From assembly GCA_030600865.1 (NCBI GenBank), contig JAUVUS010000161.1:1-6205 (forward strand): a stretch of 6,205 nt of DNA, read 5' to 3'. Position 1 is the first letter of the stretch. The number at the start of each line of letters is the position of its first letter. The notes under the pieces are model-generated. The model was not told the origin of the DNA. It worked only from the letters and a program-made list of their open reading frames with translations, and did not search any database. A program made the translations under genes and the position numbers. Source of the DNA: Bacteroidales bacterium (lineage in GTDB: Bacteria; Bacteroidota; Bacteroidia; Bacteroidales; UBA12077). Of this stretch, positions 1-5,474 are shown in pieces.

Positions 1-899
1 CTACCTGTTTTATTGATTTTTAGATGAAATTCGCCAAGTTTATTATAACAATTTGACAATTCAGGGTGGCTTTCTCCAAAGTTTTTTTGATAAATATTGA
101 GAGCCAAATGGAAATAATTTAATGCAGTTGTACTATCATTTGATATAACTAAGAATGATGCATAATTCATATAGGGTAATCCATGCCTATAATTATTAAT
201 GTCGTAATATTTATTTACAATTTCAATTGCTTTCAAATAATAGTCTTGTGCTTTTTTGTAGTTTTCGATTTTTTTATAACATTGGGCCAAATTTCCCAAG
301 GTTATGAATGTTAGTTTGTTTTCTTCTTTTAAATCAAGACTCTTATAAAAATATTTTATTGCATCTATATAATCCTTATTTTTTCTATATATATTACCCA
401 GGTTATTATAAGATGATGATAGTTGATTTTTGAATTTTACAGAGTCACTTTTAAAGATACTAATTGCCCTTAAATGAAAGTCTTTGGCTTTTGCGAAATC
501 TTGCTGTATGTAAAAGATATTGGCTTTATTACCATAAATGTAAGCTAACAATAAAGAATTATTATTTAATAAAGATATTTTTTCAGCTTTATTATAACAA
601 TTAATGGCATTATTGTATTTACCTAATAATTTATTAATAATTCCGAGGTTTTGATATGAATATGCTAAAAAAGTACTATTATTTTTCTTAATATTTTCAT
701 ATAAATTAACAGCATTTTGAGTGTATAATAGGGCACTGTCTAATTTCCCGGTTCTGCCAAATTTGACTCCTTTATTATAAAATAATTCTGCTTTTTCAAG
801 TATTTTAATGTTTTCAAGACTGTCAGGGGATTGATTAACAGCTTGCACATTTACCGAAATAAACAGGAATAATACGAAAAGTAAATTTTTTAAATGCAT
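1..899 (-). CDS. Exported TPR-repeat protein, N-terminal part (runs off left edge)
   Basis: The minus-strand frame is open from ATG at 899-897 to the window edge, giving 299 residues with no stop, so the C-terminus is missing. Residues 1-20 form a Sec-type signal peptide (Lys, hydrophobic stretch LLFVLFLFISV, likely cleavage after VQA), so the product is exported. The rest is a run of about seven helical repeats with TPR spacing (near 38-70, 78-110, 119-151, 161-193, 197-230, 240-271 and 281 onward), with typical signatures such as SYNNLGNIYRKNKDYIDAI. The last repeats carry a GESHPELSNCYNKLGEF stretch of the kind common in TPR proteins that continue into a CHAT (caspase-like) domain in Bacteroidota; others of this type end in a transmembrane helix plus HTH or kinase module. 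That C-terminal domain is not visible, so the function is open. An in-frame TAA lies three codons upstream of the ATG, which fixes the start. It is divergent from the peptide gene at 1311. Confidence 0.85.
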   Translation of the reverse strand, partial: MHLKNLLFVLFLFISVNVQAVNQSPDSLENIKILEKAELFYNKGVKFGRTGKLDSALLYTQNAVNLYENIKKNNSTFLAYSYQNLGIINKLLGKYNNAINCYNKAEKISLLNNNSLLLAYIYGNKANIFYIQQDFAKAKDFHLRAISIFKSDSVKFKNQLSSSYNNLGNIYRKNKDYIDAIKYFYKSLDLKEENKLTFITLGNLAQCYKKIENYKKAQDYYLKAIEIVNKYYDINNYRHGLPYMNYASFLVISNDSTTALNYFHLALNIYQKNFGESHPELSNCYNKLGEFHLKINKTG

Positions 900-927
900 T
901 ATTTCTTAGTTTGTACTTAAGGGCATT

Positions 928-1082
928 TCTAAAAATTATTTTTTATAAACCACAATGAGCAAAAGTAATTTACCTTCCGTGAGATCGCTTCGTTTAGCTC
1001 AGCGTGAATACAAATACCTTTAAATCAAAGCATTGCGAGCTTTGTGCTTTCTTAGTGTCCTTTGTGGTTAATTATTTTTAGA
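928..1082. repeat. Intergenic element bounded by imperfect inverted repeats
   Basis: The outer ends TCTAAAAA (928-935) and TTTTTAGA (1075-1082) are perfect reverse complements. Inside them AACCACAA (948-955) pairs with TTGTGGTT (1062-1069). The arms differ in spacing by about 6 bases, so the inverted repeat is imperfect. The interior is less AT-rich than its surroundings and includes a perfect 6-bp hairpin, CAAAGC (1026-1031) with GCTTTG (1039-1044). The right part on the minus strand reads ACCACAAAGGACACTAAG followed by GCACAAAG, the CACAAAG-type periodic sequence that recurs between genes in many Bacteroidota. I infer a small dispersed repeat (MITE- or REP-like) with no coding capacity. Confidence 0.5.
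931..963 (-). promoter_or_regulatory. Candidate Bacteroidota-type promoter for the TPR gene
   Basis: Read on the minus strand, a TTTG (960-963) is followed after 21 bp by TAATTTTT (931-938), matching seven of eight positions of the Bacteroidota -33/-7 pattern TTTG...TAnnTTTG counting the two free positions. Transcription would begin some 25 bp before the ATG at 899. The match lies in AT-rich DNA and overlaps the left arm of the inverted-repeat element, so it may be chance. Confidence 0.35.
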
Positions 1083-1189
1083 GTTTTTAGATATTTCATT
1101 TATATATACTATAAAAATGCAAAAAAGTTTTAAAAAAAACAAAAAATAAGTACCAATAAATCAGGAGTTTATCTAAATAAAATAAAAAA

Positions 1190-1252
1190 AGTTGAAAATA
1201 AGTTGAAAACAGGGGGTCACCTTTTTGCAATTTCCGGAATAAATAGGTGAGA
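1190..1252 (+). promoter_or_regulatory. Promoter/operator-like block upstream of the 1311 peptide gene
   Basis: AGTTGAAAA occurs twice, at 1190-1198 and 1201-1209, exactly 11 bp (one helical turn) apart. A G-run and TCACCT (1217-1222) follow, and TCACCT is repeated inverted as AGGTGA at 1245-1250 around a TTCCGGAA palindrome (1232-1239). A TTTG at 1224-1227 lies 16 bp before TAGGTGAG, a weak -33/-7 pair. The G-run plus TCACC block could equally be an ECF sigma promoter, which would suit the anti-sigma-like protein encoded downstream. These are sequence observations; the promoter role is inferred. Confidence 0.35.
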
Positions 1253-1310
1253 GGACATTAAAGATAAAAGTTAAATAAATATTAAATATTAAATTTAAAA
1301 AAAAGGAACT

Positions 1311-1463
1311 ATGAAAACATTAAAAAACATTTTTGGAATTGAAGAAACTAAAAAATCAATGAACAATTTTTCAAACAAACTTGATACAAATGCAATGATA
1401 ATGATAAAAGGTGGTGATGAAAATGAAGATTTATGGGGACCACCAGCAGGAACTGGAAACTAA
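1311..1463 (+). CDS. Double-glycine leader peptide (50 aa), putative natural-product or signal precursor
   Basis: A 50-residue ORF opens at ATG 1311 behind an AAGGAA (1303-1308), one of the few Shine-Dalgarno-like sites in the window. Residues 1-35 look like a leader: basic and amphipathic at the start (MKTLKNIFGIEETKKS), then LDTNAMIMIKGG ending in Gly34-Gly35. The remaining 15 residues, DENEDLWGPPAGTGN, would be the core: acidic first, then one Trp, two Pro and a Gly/Thr/Asn tail, with no Cys. This layout matches the GG-leader natural-product precursors of Bacteroidota, in which cleavage follows the Gly-Gly, and it shares the L-x(n)-KGG ending with the peptide at 5650. No modifying enzyme is adjacent; the next genes are a membrane protein and regulators, so a secreted signal is as likely as a RiPP. 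Short ORF, but a clear start, motif and stop make it credible. Confidence 0.7.
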   Translation: MKTLKNIFGIEETKKSMNNFSNKLDTNAMIMIKGGDENEDLWGPPAGTGN

Positions 1464-1501
1464 TTTGCACTCCCTTTCTATTCAAATATACGTTCTAAAG
1501 T

Positions 1502-1634
1502 GTTGGCCAACTCAATGTATATGCTGAGCAGGCATACAATAGGGTATTTAATTTTTGCCTAAAATACCGATAATAAAGTAAATATTACAAAAACGGCAAA
1601 ATATGCCCTGTCGAAGTATAATGTTGGGTTGGCC
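1502..1634 (+). other. Structured non-coding segment bounded by inverted repeats
   Basis: The 214 bases between the peptide gene and the TPR membrane protein gene carry no credible ORF but much symmetry. GGCCAACTCAA (1505-1515) and TTGGGTTGGCC (1624-1634) are reverse complements with one mismatch. The left arm is itself inside a perfect palindrome GTTGGCCAAC (1502-1511). Inner hairpins are TATGC/GCATA (1520-1524 with 1532-1536), GGTATTT/AAATACC (1543-1549 with 1562-1568) and GGCA/TGCC (1595-1598 with 1604-1607). Together they could fold as a multi-branched RNA leader or be a small repeat element. It is not a recognised riboswitch class to me. Confidence 0.35.
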
Positions 1635-1677
1635 TTTTCTACCGAAACTAAAAACTTGAAATAAAAAATTAGAAACT

Positions 1678-2427
1678 ATGAATACAAACTTTGAAATGAT
1701 TGAAAAATATATCGATGGAGAATTGACAGGAAAGGAATTATTCAATTTTAAAGACTTACTGTCAACTGACAACGATATAAAGCGCGATTATAACCTGAGT
1801 ATGGAAATCAATAACTCAATCATCGAAGATGATGTAATGGCGCTGAGAGAAACTATGGACTACATGTATGCGGAGGAATCTGAGGTTAAGAGAATACCGC
1901 CGGTATTTACTAAGCGCAGATTCTATTATGCTGCAGCTTCAGCTGCTTTATTAATTGCAACTGGAGGTTTAGTTCAGAGATTAGCAAGACCTGATTTGGA
2001 TAATAATGCAGTTTTTGAAAAGTATTATGCTCCTTATGATGTCACCGTTACTTATCGTTCCGGAAATACCGAAGTAGATAGATTGTGGTTAAATGCACTC
2101 GAATGCTACGAAGAAAAAGATTTTGAGCATGCATTGATACTTTTTGAGGAAGTTTTAGTGACCAGAGAGAATGATCTGGCTGTTAGCTTATATTCCGGTA
2201 TTTCATATATAGAAGAGGAAAAATACCAGAAAGCCACAAAATCATTTAACAATATTATTTCCCATAACGATAACTTGTTTATTGAGCAAGCTAAATGGTA
2301 TTTGGCAATGTGTTATTTAAAAACTGAAAATACCGTTAAGGCAAAAAATGTATTAAATGAAATAATAAAAGAGGAAAGTTATTACAGGGCACAGGCAGCT
2401 AAAGTATTAAAAGATATCAAAAATTAA
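1678..2427 (+). CDS. Membrane-anchored anti-sigma-like protein with C-terminal TPR repeats
   Basis: This 249-residue protein has three parts. Residues 1-70 are acidic and helical and begin NFEMIEKYIDGELTGKELFNF, resembling the N-terminal region of anti-sigma factors (YIDGEL...), though the zinc-binding His/Cys residues of classic zf-HC2 domains are absent. A single transmembrane helix covers about 82-101 (YYAAASAALLIATGGLVQRL), preceded by KRR, predicting a cytoplasmic N-terminus. After a linker with EKYYAPYDVTVTYRSG, residues about 134-235 form three TPR-like repeats, presumably periplasmic. In Bacteroidota proteins of this build commonly accompany ECF sigma factors and TPR-CHAT proteins, so a role transmitting an envelope signal by binding a sigma factor is plausible; no sigma gene lies in the window. 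The ATG follows an A-rich leader, the usual start context here. It is followed after 13 bp by the kinase-like gene. Confidence 0.75.
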   Translation: MNTNFEMIEKYIDGELTGKELFNFKDLLSTDNDIKRDYNLSMEINNSIIEDDVMALRETMDYMYAEESEVKRIPPVFTKRRFYYAAASAALLIATGGLVQRLARPDLDNNAVFEKYYAPYDVTVTYRSGNTEVDRLWLNALECYEEKDFEHALILFEEVLVTRENDLAVSLYSGISYIEEEKYQKATKSFNNIISHNDNLFIEQAKWYLAMCYLKTENTVKAKNVLNEIIKEESYYRAQAAKVLKDIKN

Positions 2428-2440
2428 CCGAGAGAAATTC

Positions 2441-2839
2441 ATGCGAGATTCTATGAAAAACAATATAAAAACCATAAACGGCAAGATCGTGAGAGAAAAC
2501 AAGAAAAAATATAATACTGAAAAAATTAGTTTTTTATCTCATATCTCGCATGGTATACGAACTCCGTTAAACTCAATCATGGGTTTTTCGAAATTACTGG
2601 TTTTAAGGGAATTAATTGATGAAAAGCAAAAAGAATATATTCAGGGTATTTTAAACGGAAGTAATTTATTACTACAGTTTGTAGATAATATTATGGATTT
2701 ATCCCAATTTGAGGCAAACAACTATTCGTTAATAATAAGAAAATACGATATAAATCAGATTTTATGGGAATTTACTGAGGATTTTTACAACCGAAAAATT
2801 GAAAATAATGATACCGATATTAATTTGATGCTTGTGTGA
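2441..2839 (+). CDS. Histidine-kinase-like protein, DHp (HisKA) half, ended by an in-frame TGA
   Basis: The 132 residues contain a HisKA dimerisation/phosphoacceptor domain at about 25-92: the H-box reads FLSHISHGIRTPLNSIMGFS, with His37 as the expected phosphorylated residue, followed by a second helix (YIQGILNGSNLLLQFVDNIMDLSQFE). There is no signal peptide, transmembrane helix or sensor domain, so the protein is cytosolic. The residue after the His, normally Glu and needed for autokinase activity, is Gly38. The frame stops at TGA 2837-2839, yet the downstream ORF at 2858 is in the same frame and encodes the expected ATPase-like half, so this is the front of an interrupted kinase-like gene. 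The ATG at 2441 lies 13 bp after the preceding gene; an in-frame ATG at 2453 is a possible alternative start. Either a decaying gene, a deliberately split one, or a read error at the TGA. Confidence 0.7.
   Translation: MRDSMKNNIKTINGKIVRENKKKYNTEKISFLSHISHGIRTPLNSIMGFSKLLVLRELIDEKQKEYIQGILNGSNLLLQFVDNIMDLSQFEANNYSLIIRKYDINQILWEFTEDFYNRKIENNDTDINLMLV
2837..2839 (+). other. In-frame TGA splitting the kinase-like gene
   Basis: The TGA lies between the HisKA half and the ATPase-like half, and both halves share one reading frame (start positions 2441 and 2858 differ by a multiple of three). Reading through would add GAT ACC AAG GTA AAG AAT TTG and continue into EIETDSMLLKKAL, exactly where an intact kinase of this family has its inter-domain strand. 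A single substitution in a sense codon would produce this stop. Confidence 0.75.
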
Positions 2840-2857
2840 GATACCAAGGTAAAGAAT

Positions 2858-3214
2858 TTGGAAATTGAAACAGATTCGATGTTACTAAAAAAAGCTTTAC
2901 GAAGAATTATTAATCTGGTATCTGTAAAATATCCTGTTGTAGAATTTGAATTGGGTTATCGTATAACCGAGAATAAATACTTGAATATATTTGTTCGTCC
3001 TGCAAAGGAAAAATTATCTGCTGATGATTTTTTAACCGAACATCAGTCGTATTCAATTGACGAAGATAATTCTTTCGATTATTTTAATTATAAGGTTCTA
3101 TCCGGTTCAGCATCAATGCTGGGAGGTGAGCTGACTATGGATTCTGAAAACCAGGAATTCTCTTTTGTTATTCCAATAAAATATGAAAGAAATAAGGGAT
3201 TTAATATAATTTAA
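2858..3214 (+). CDS. Degenerate HATPase_c half of the interrupted kinase-like gene
   Basis: The frame is open from just after the TGA (2840); TTG at 2858 or ATG at 2879 are the only nearby starts, so independent translation is uncertain. The 118 residues align by pattern to a GHKL/HATPase_c domain: ETDSMLLKKALRRIINLV corresponds to the TDxxRLxQVLxNLLSNA helix, and SGSASMLGGELTMDSENQEFSFVIPI to the closing LGG...S..G.G..F.F..P segment. Key ATP-binding residues are missing: the N-box Asn is absent, no DxGxG (G1) motif is seen, and the middle is shortened with no Gly-rich lid. The last strands are well kept, so the fold may survive without ATP binding. This suggests a pseudokinase or phosphotransfer/dimerisation partner rather than an active kinase. 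The next gene begins 11 bp later, so the operon continues. Confidence 0.6.
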   Translation: MEIETDSMLLKKALRRIINLVSVKYPVVEFELGYRITENKYLNIFVRPAKEKLSADDFLTEHQSYSIDEDNSFDYFNYKVLSGSASMLGGELTMDSENQEFSFVIPIKYERNKGFNII

Positions 3215-3225
3215 ACTAAGAAATT

Positions 3226-3579
3226 ATGAGTACTTATAATATTTACATACCTACAGAAAAAGGTAAAATGAAAATAGATTGTAGTCAGATACTCTATATT
3301 GAAACAAGTCTTCAGTGTTCAAGGCTTACACTAATTAATAACGAAAAAATAGAGTTGTTATTAACCATAAATGAAACAGAGCATTTATTATTCGACCAGG
3401 GATTTTTCAGGTTTAATAATAAATACCTGGTAAATCTTCGTCATGTTGAGGTAGTATTTCCTTCAGAAGCATCTAAAGTTGTATTAGAAAACGGCAAAGA
3501 AATATTTGTAAATTATAATAAGCAAGATGAATTATTCAGAAGTTTAAAAAAAGTATATGATCTGCAGGAAACCGTCTAG
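3226..3579 (+). CDS. Solitary LytTR-family DNA-binding regulator
   Basis: The 117-residue protein consists almost wholly of one LytTR DNA-binding domain (about residues 4-112). Diagnostic pieces are the first strands with IDCSQILYIETSLQ, the FFRFNNKYLVNLRHVEVV segment equivalent to the family's F-x-R-x-H-x-S/K-Y-x-V-N-L motif (here Asn replaces the usual His), and the closing VVLENGKEIFVNYNKQDELFRSL. There is no receiver domain, no transmembrane segment and no partner domain, so control must come through another protein or through expression level. LytTR proteins bind paired direct repeats about 21-22 bp apart and typically regulate peptide, bacteriocin or extracellular products. The start follows the A-rich AAACTAAGAAATT leader, 11 bp after the kinase-like gene, which places it in the same operon and makes functional coupling likely. 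Confidence 0.85.
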   Translation: MSTYNIYIPTEKGKMKIDCSQILYIETSLQCSRLTLINNEKIELLLTINETEHLLFDQGFFRFNNKYLVNLRHVEVVFPSEASKVVLENGKEIFVNYNKQDELFRSLKKVYDLQETV

Positions 3580-3623
3580 ACAATTTTAAAAGTTTAAGTT
3601 AGTATTTAAATTCTGGACAAAGG

Positions 3624-3660
3624 CCATCTCTAATTGATTTAGAGATGGTTCCTGTTTTAT
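3624..3660 (+). terminator. Hairpin between the two LytTR genes (terminator or attenuator)
   Basis: CCATCTCTAA (3624-3633) pairs perfectly with TTAGAGATGG (3639-3648) around the 5-base loop TTGAT, and two flanking G-T pairs can extend it. It is followed by the T-rich TTCCTGTTTTAT. It sits 44 bp after the first LytTR stop and 23 bp before the second LytTR start, so it probably ends or reduces transcription of the upstream operon. Confidence 0.65.
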
Positions 3661-3671
3661 TTGTCAAAATT

Positions 3672-4016
3672 ATGATGGAAGAAAGAAAAATTATTGTTAT
3701 TAATGATAATGAATTACAAGTTAAAGAACTTAGCGAAATAGTATACATGGAATCTTGTGGTTGCAAAACCAAAACACATTGTTGCAAAGGCAAAGAATAT
3801 TTAATAAAGAAATGTTTAAGCCGGGTTGAAGAAAAACTTCCAAATAAAAAGTTCTTTAAAATCCATAAATCATTTATTATAAATATTGATTATTTAAAAG
3901 GGGTAAATGCAAATAACACGGTATTACTACATAACGGAATTGAATTAAAAATTGCTCACCGAAAATATAAAGATTTTATGGAATTCGTGAAGTGTAAGTT
4001 TGAAATTTGGGAATAA
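3672..4016 (+). CDS. Solitary LytTR-family DNA-binding regulator with Cys cluster
   Basis: Numbered from ATG 3672, this is a 114-residue protein made of a single LytTR domain: ELQVKELSEIVYMES at the second strand, the strongly conserved KFFKIHKSFIINIDYLKGV (59-77, with the canonical His65), and a final VLLHNGIELKIAHRKYKDF. It is a paralogue-like neighbour of the regulator at 3226 and also lacks receiver and membrane domains. The segment between the second and third strands is unusual: CGCKTKTHCC places Cys29, Cys31, Cys37 and Cys38 close to His36, with further Cys at 48 and 108, suggesting metal binding or redox sensing. An earlier in-frame ATG at 3645 lies inside the terminator stem and would add nine residues not needed by the domain; 3672 (or 3675) is preferred. 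The gene faces the minus-strand ATPase, 47 bp away. Confidence 0.8.
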   Translation: MMEERKIIVINDNELQVKELSEIVYMESCGCKTKTHCCKGKEYLIKKCLSRVEEKLPNKKFFKIHKSFIINIDYLKGVNANNTVLLHNGIELKIAHRKYKDFMEFVKCKFEIWE

Positions 4017-4063
4017 AAGACAAAGTTCCTCAAAGACTTTTTGGACAGCCTCGACTTGTTAAA

Positions 4064-5311
4064 TTATTTCAACAACCATTTCCAGACAGGGATAACCTGA
4101 ATTTGATTTTTCTCAATTTTTATAGTTTCTTCTTCATCATAGCTAATGATAGTAGCTTTTTTTATGTTTAATTCTTTCATCGCGGCTAATAACGCTGCTA
4201 TTTCTCTTTGTTTTGTTTCAATATTCGACACGGAATAACTTACCTGTATGAGTATTTGTTTTTTAGGAATGTAAAAATCAACTTCCAGTTTTCGCTTAAA
4301 ATAACACAACTGATCTTTGTATCTCTTATATAAGTGGAGAAAGACAATGTTTTCAAGCAATTTGGAATCCTGATCGGTAATAAAAAGATTAAGAATTCCC
4401 TGGTCTATAAAATAATATTTCTTTTTTGTTTCTCTTTCAGTAAAAGAAGATGCATAATTATATAATGGAAAAATTAAATAAGCATCATGTAAATAGGAAA
4501 TATACTCTGCAATTGTATTATTACCAATTTTAAGCCCGATGGATTTAATCAGGTTCTTGATCCTGTTTAAAGATGTTTCATTATTTACGCTTTCAGCTAA
4601 TTTTTTTATTAATAATCTTAAAATATGTTCGTTCTGAATATGATTGCGGGCAATAAGATCGCCATAGAGAACTTTCATATAAATATTACTTAAATATTCT
4701 TTTGGATTTTGATATTTTGAAAGTTCAGGGAATCCGCCATAACGAAAATACTTTTCAAATTGATCTTTTATAATAAATCGTTGATTCGAAAACTCAAAGT
4801 TGCTTTCAATAATAATGGAATGAAAAGTTAAATATTCGTAGAAAGAAAGAGGAAAAACTTCCATGATCATATATCTTCCGCCTAATGTAGTGGCAATTTC
4901 CCTGCTTAACATTTTTGCATTACTACCTGTAATATATATATTATAACCAGTATCAGCTAACCGGCGTGCGAATTTTTCCCATCCATCTATATTTTGAATT
5001 TCATCAAAAAAGAGAATTGGCTTTTCATGGTACAATTCAAAAGCACTTTCAAGAATTAAATCAAAATGAGTAGAATTAAATTCAATAAAACGTTCATCTT
5101 CAAAATTTATATAGATAAAAATAGATTTGTTATTTTGTTTAATAATTTCTTTTATTTGTTGAAATAATAAGAAGCTTTTACCGCTTCTTCTAATACCACA
5201 AATCACATAATTAGCCATTGAGTCTAATGTGTAAAGTCTCTTTTTTACAGATGTTTTATCAATGAATTCATTACTCTCAACAATAATTTTTTTAATTGTA
5301 GTTTTATCCAT
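4064..5311 (-). CDS. AAA_14/DUF4143 family ATPase
   Basis: The 415-residue protein has the two-part build of the AAA_14-DUF4143 family. The N-terminal ATPase carries Walker A GIRRSGKS (39-46), Walker B PILFFDE (98-104), a sensor-like IYITGSNAKML (125-135) and the family's TTLGGRYM (141-148). The C-terminal DUF4143 region (about 200-415) includes DLIARNHI and a restriction-endonuclease-like fold, with EVDF (343-346) and IQVSY (355-359); the usual ExK Lys is not in place, so nuclease activity is doubtful. Proteins of this family are widespread, often mobile accessory genes in anaerobes, and their cellular role is not settled. I chose the ATG at 5311 because the family typically starts MDKT-like, and a candidate -7 box lies just upstream; the frame extends to an ATG at 5362 that adds 17 hydrophobic residues. 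The gene is convergent with the second LytTR gene and divergent from the peptide gene at 5650. Confidence 0.9.
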   Translation of the reverse strand: MDKTTIKKIIVESNEFIDKTSVKKRLYTLDSMANYVICGIRRSGKSFLLFQQIKEIIKQNNKSIFIYINFEDERFIEFNSTHFDLILESAFELYHEKPILFFDEIQNIDGWEKFARRLADTGYNIYITGSNAKMLSREIATTLGGRYMIMEVFPLSFYEYLTFHSIIIESNFEFSNQRFIIKDQFEKYFRYGGFPELSKYQNPKEYLSNIYMKVLYGDLIARNHIQNEHILRLLIKKLAESVNNETSLNRIKNLIKSIGLKIGNNTIAEYISYLHDAYLIFPLYNYASSFTERETKKKYYFIDQGILNLFITDQDSKLLENIVFLHLYKRYKDQLCYFKRKLEVDFYIPKKQILIQVSYSVSNIETKQREIAALLAAMKELNIKKATIISYDEEETIKIEKNQIQVIPVWKWLLK

Positions 5312-5325
5312 TATCGTTTTTTTCT

Positions 5326-5333
5326 CAAATATA
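5326..5333 (-). promoter_or_regulatory. Candidate -7 box for the ATPase gene
   Basis: On the minus strand TATATTTG matches the Bacteroidota -7 consensus TAnnTTTG exactly. A TTTG lies upstream but about 26 bp away, longer than the usual spacing, so only the -7 element is convincing. If used, the 5' leader is very short and the transcript would not contain the ATG at 5362, which favours the start at 5311. Confidence 0.35.
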
Positions 5334-5474
5334 AGAAAATATTTAAATATAACATCTCGCAAACAAGATAAAAATAAATTAAAATATCTTTTGTAGAAGA
5401 AAAAACAGAATCATCCTTTTTTATTTGAGACTTTCCTGTATGTGTTATAAAACACAAAGCCGTTCGTCAAAAAA

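Noticed and set aside
960..1070. tRNA or other classical RNA gene in the less AT-rich patch
   Set aside because: No cloverleaf with a TTC-containing T-arm or CCA-compatible acceptor pairing can be drawn; the structure fits a dispersed repeat better.
1493..1677. Short open stretches that might be remnants of an ECF sigma gene or transposase
   Set aside because: Two frames give about 20-30 residue runs (for example KYALSKYNVGLAFSTETK) but none matches a sigma region 2 or 4 or a transposase motif that I can recognise.
1548..1772. Minus-strand ORF of 74 codons
   Set aside because: It overlaps the well-supported membrane TPR gene and the hairpin-rich segment, has no recognisable domain, and its low-complexity Phe/Ile/Ser content is what antisense AT-rich DNA gives.
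3645..3671. Upstream start ATG 3645 for the second LytTR protein
   Set aside because: This ATG lies in the 3' arm of the perfect hairpin and the nine added residues are not part of the LytTR domain; ATG 3672 fits better.
3599..3793. Minus-strand ORF of 64 codons
   Set aside because: It is antisense to the second LytTR gene and crosses the terminator hairpin; no family pattern is visible.
4017..4063. Bidirectional terminator between the convergent LytTR and ATPase genes
   Set aside because: Only a 5-bp stem (AAAGT 4022-4026 with ACTTT 4036-4040) is visible, too weak to call.
5312..5362. 17-residue N-terminal extension of the ATPase from ATG 5362
   Set aside because: The family normally starts near the MDKT position, the extension adds a short hydrophobic stretch without function, and the exact TAnnTTTG box at 5326-5333 lies inside it.
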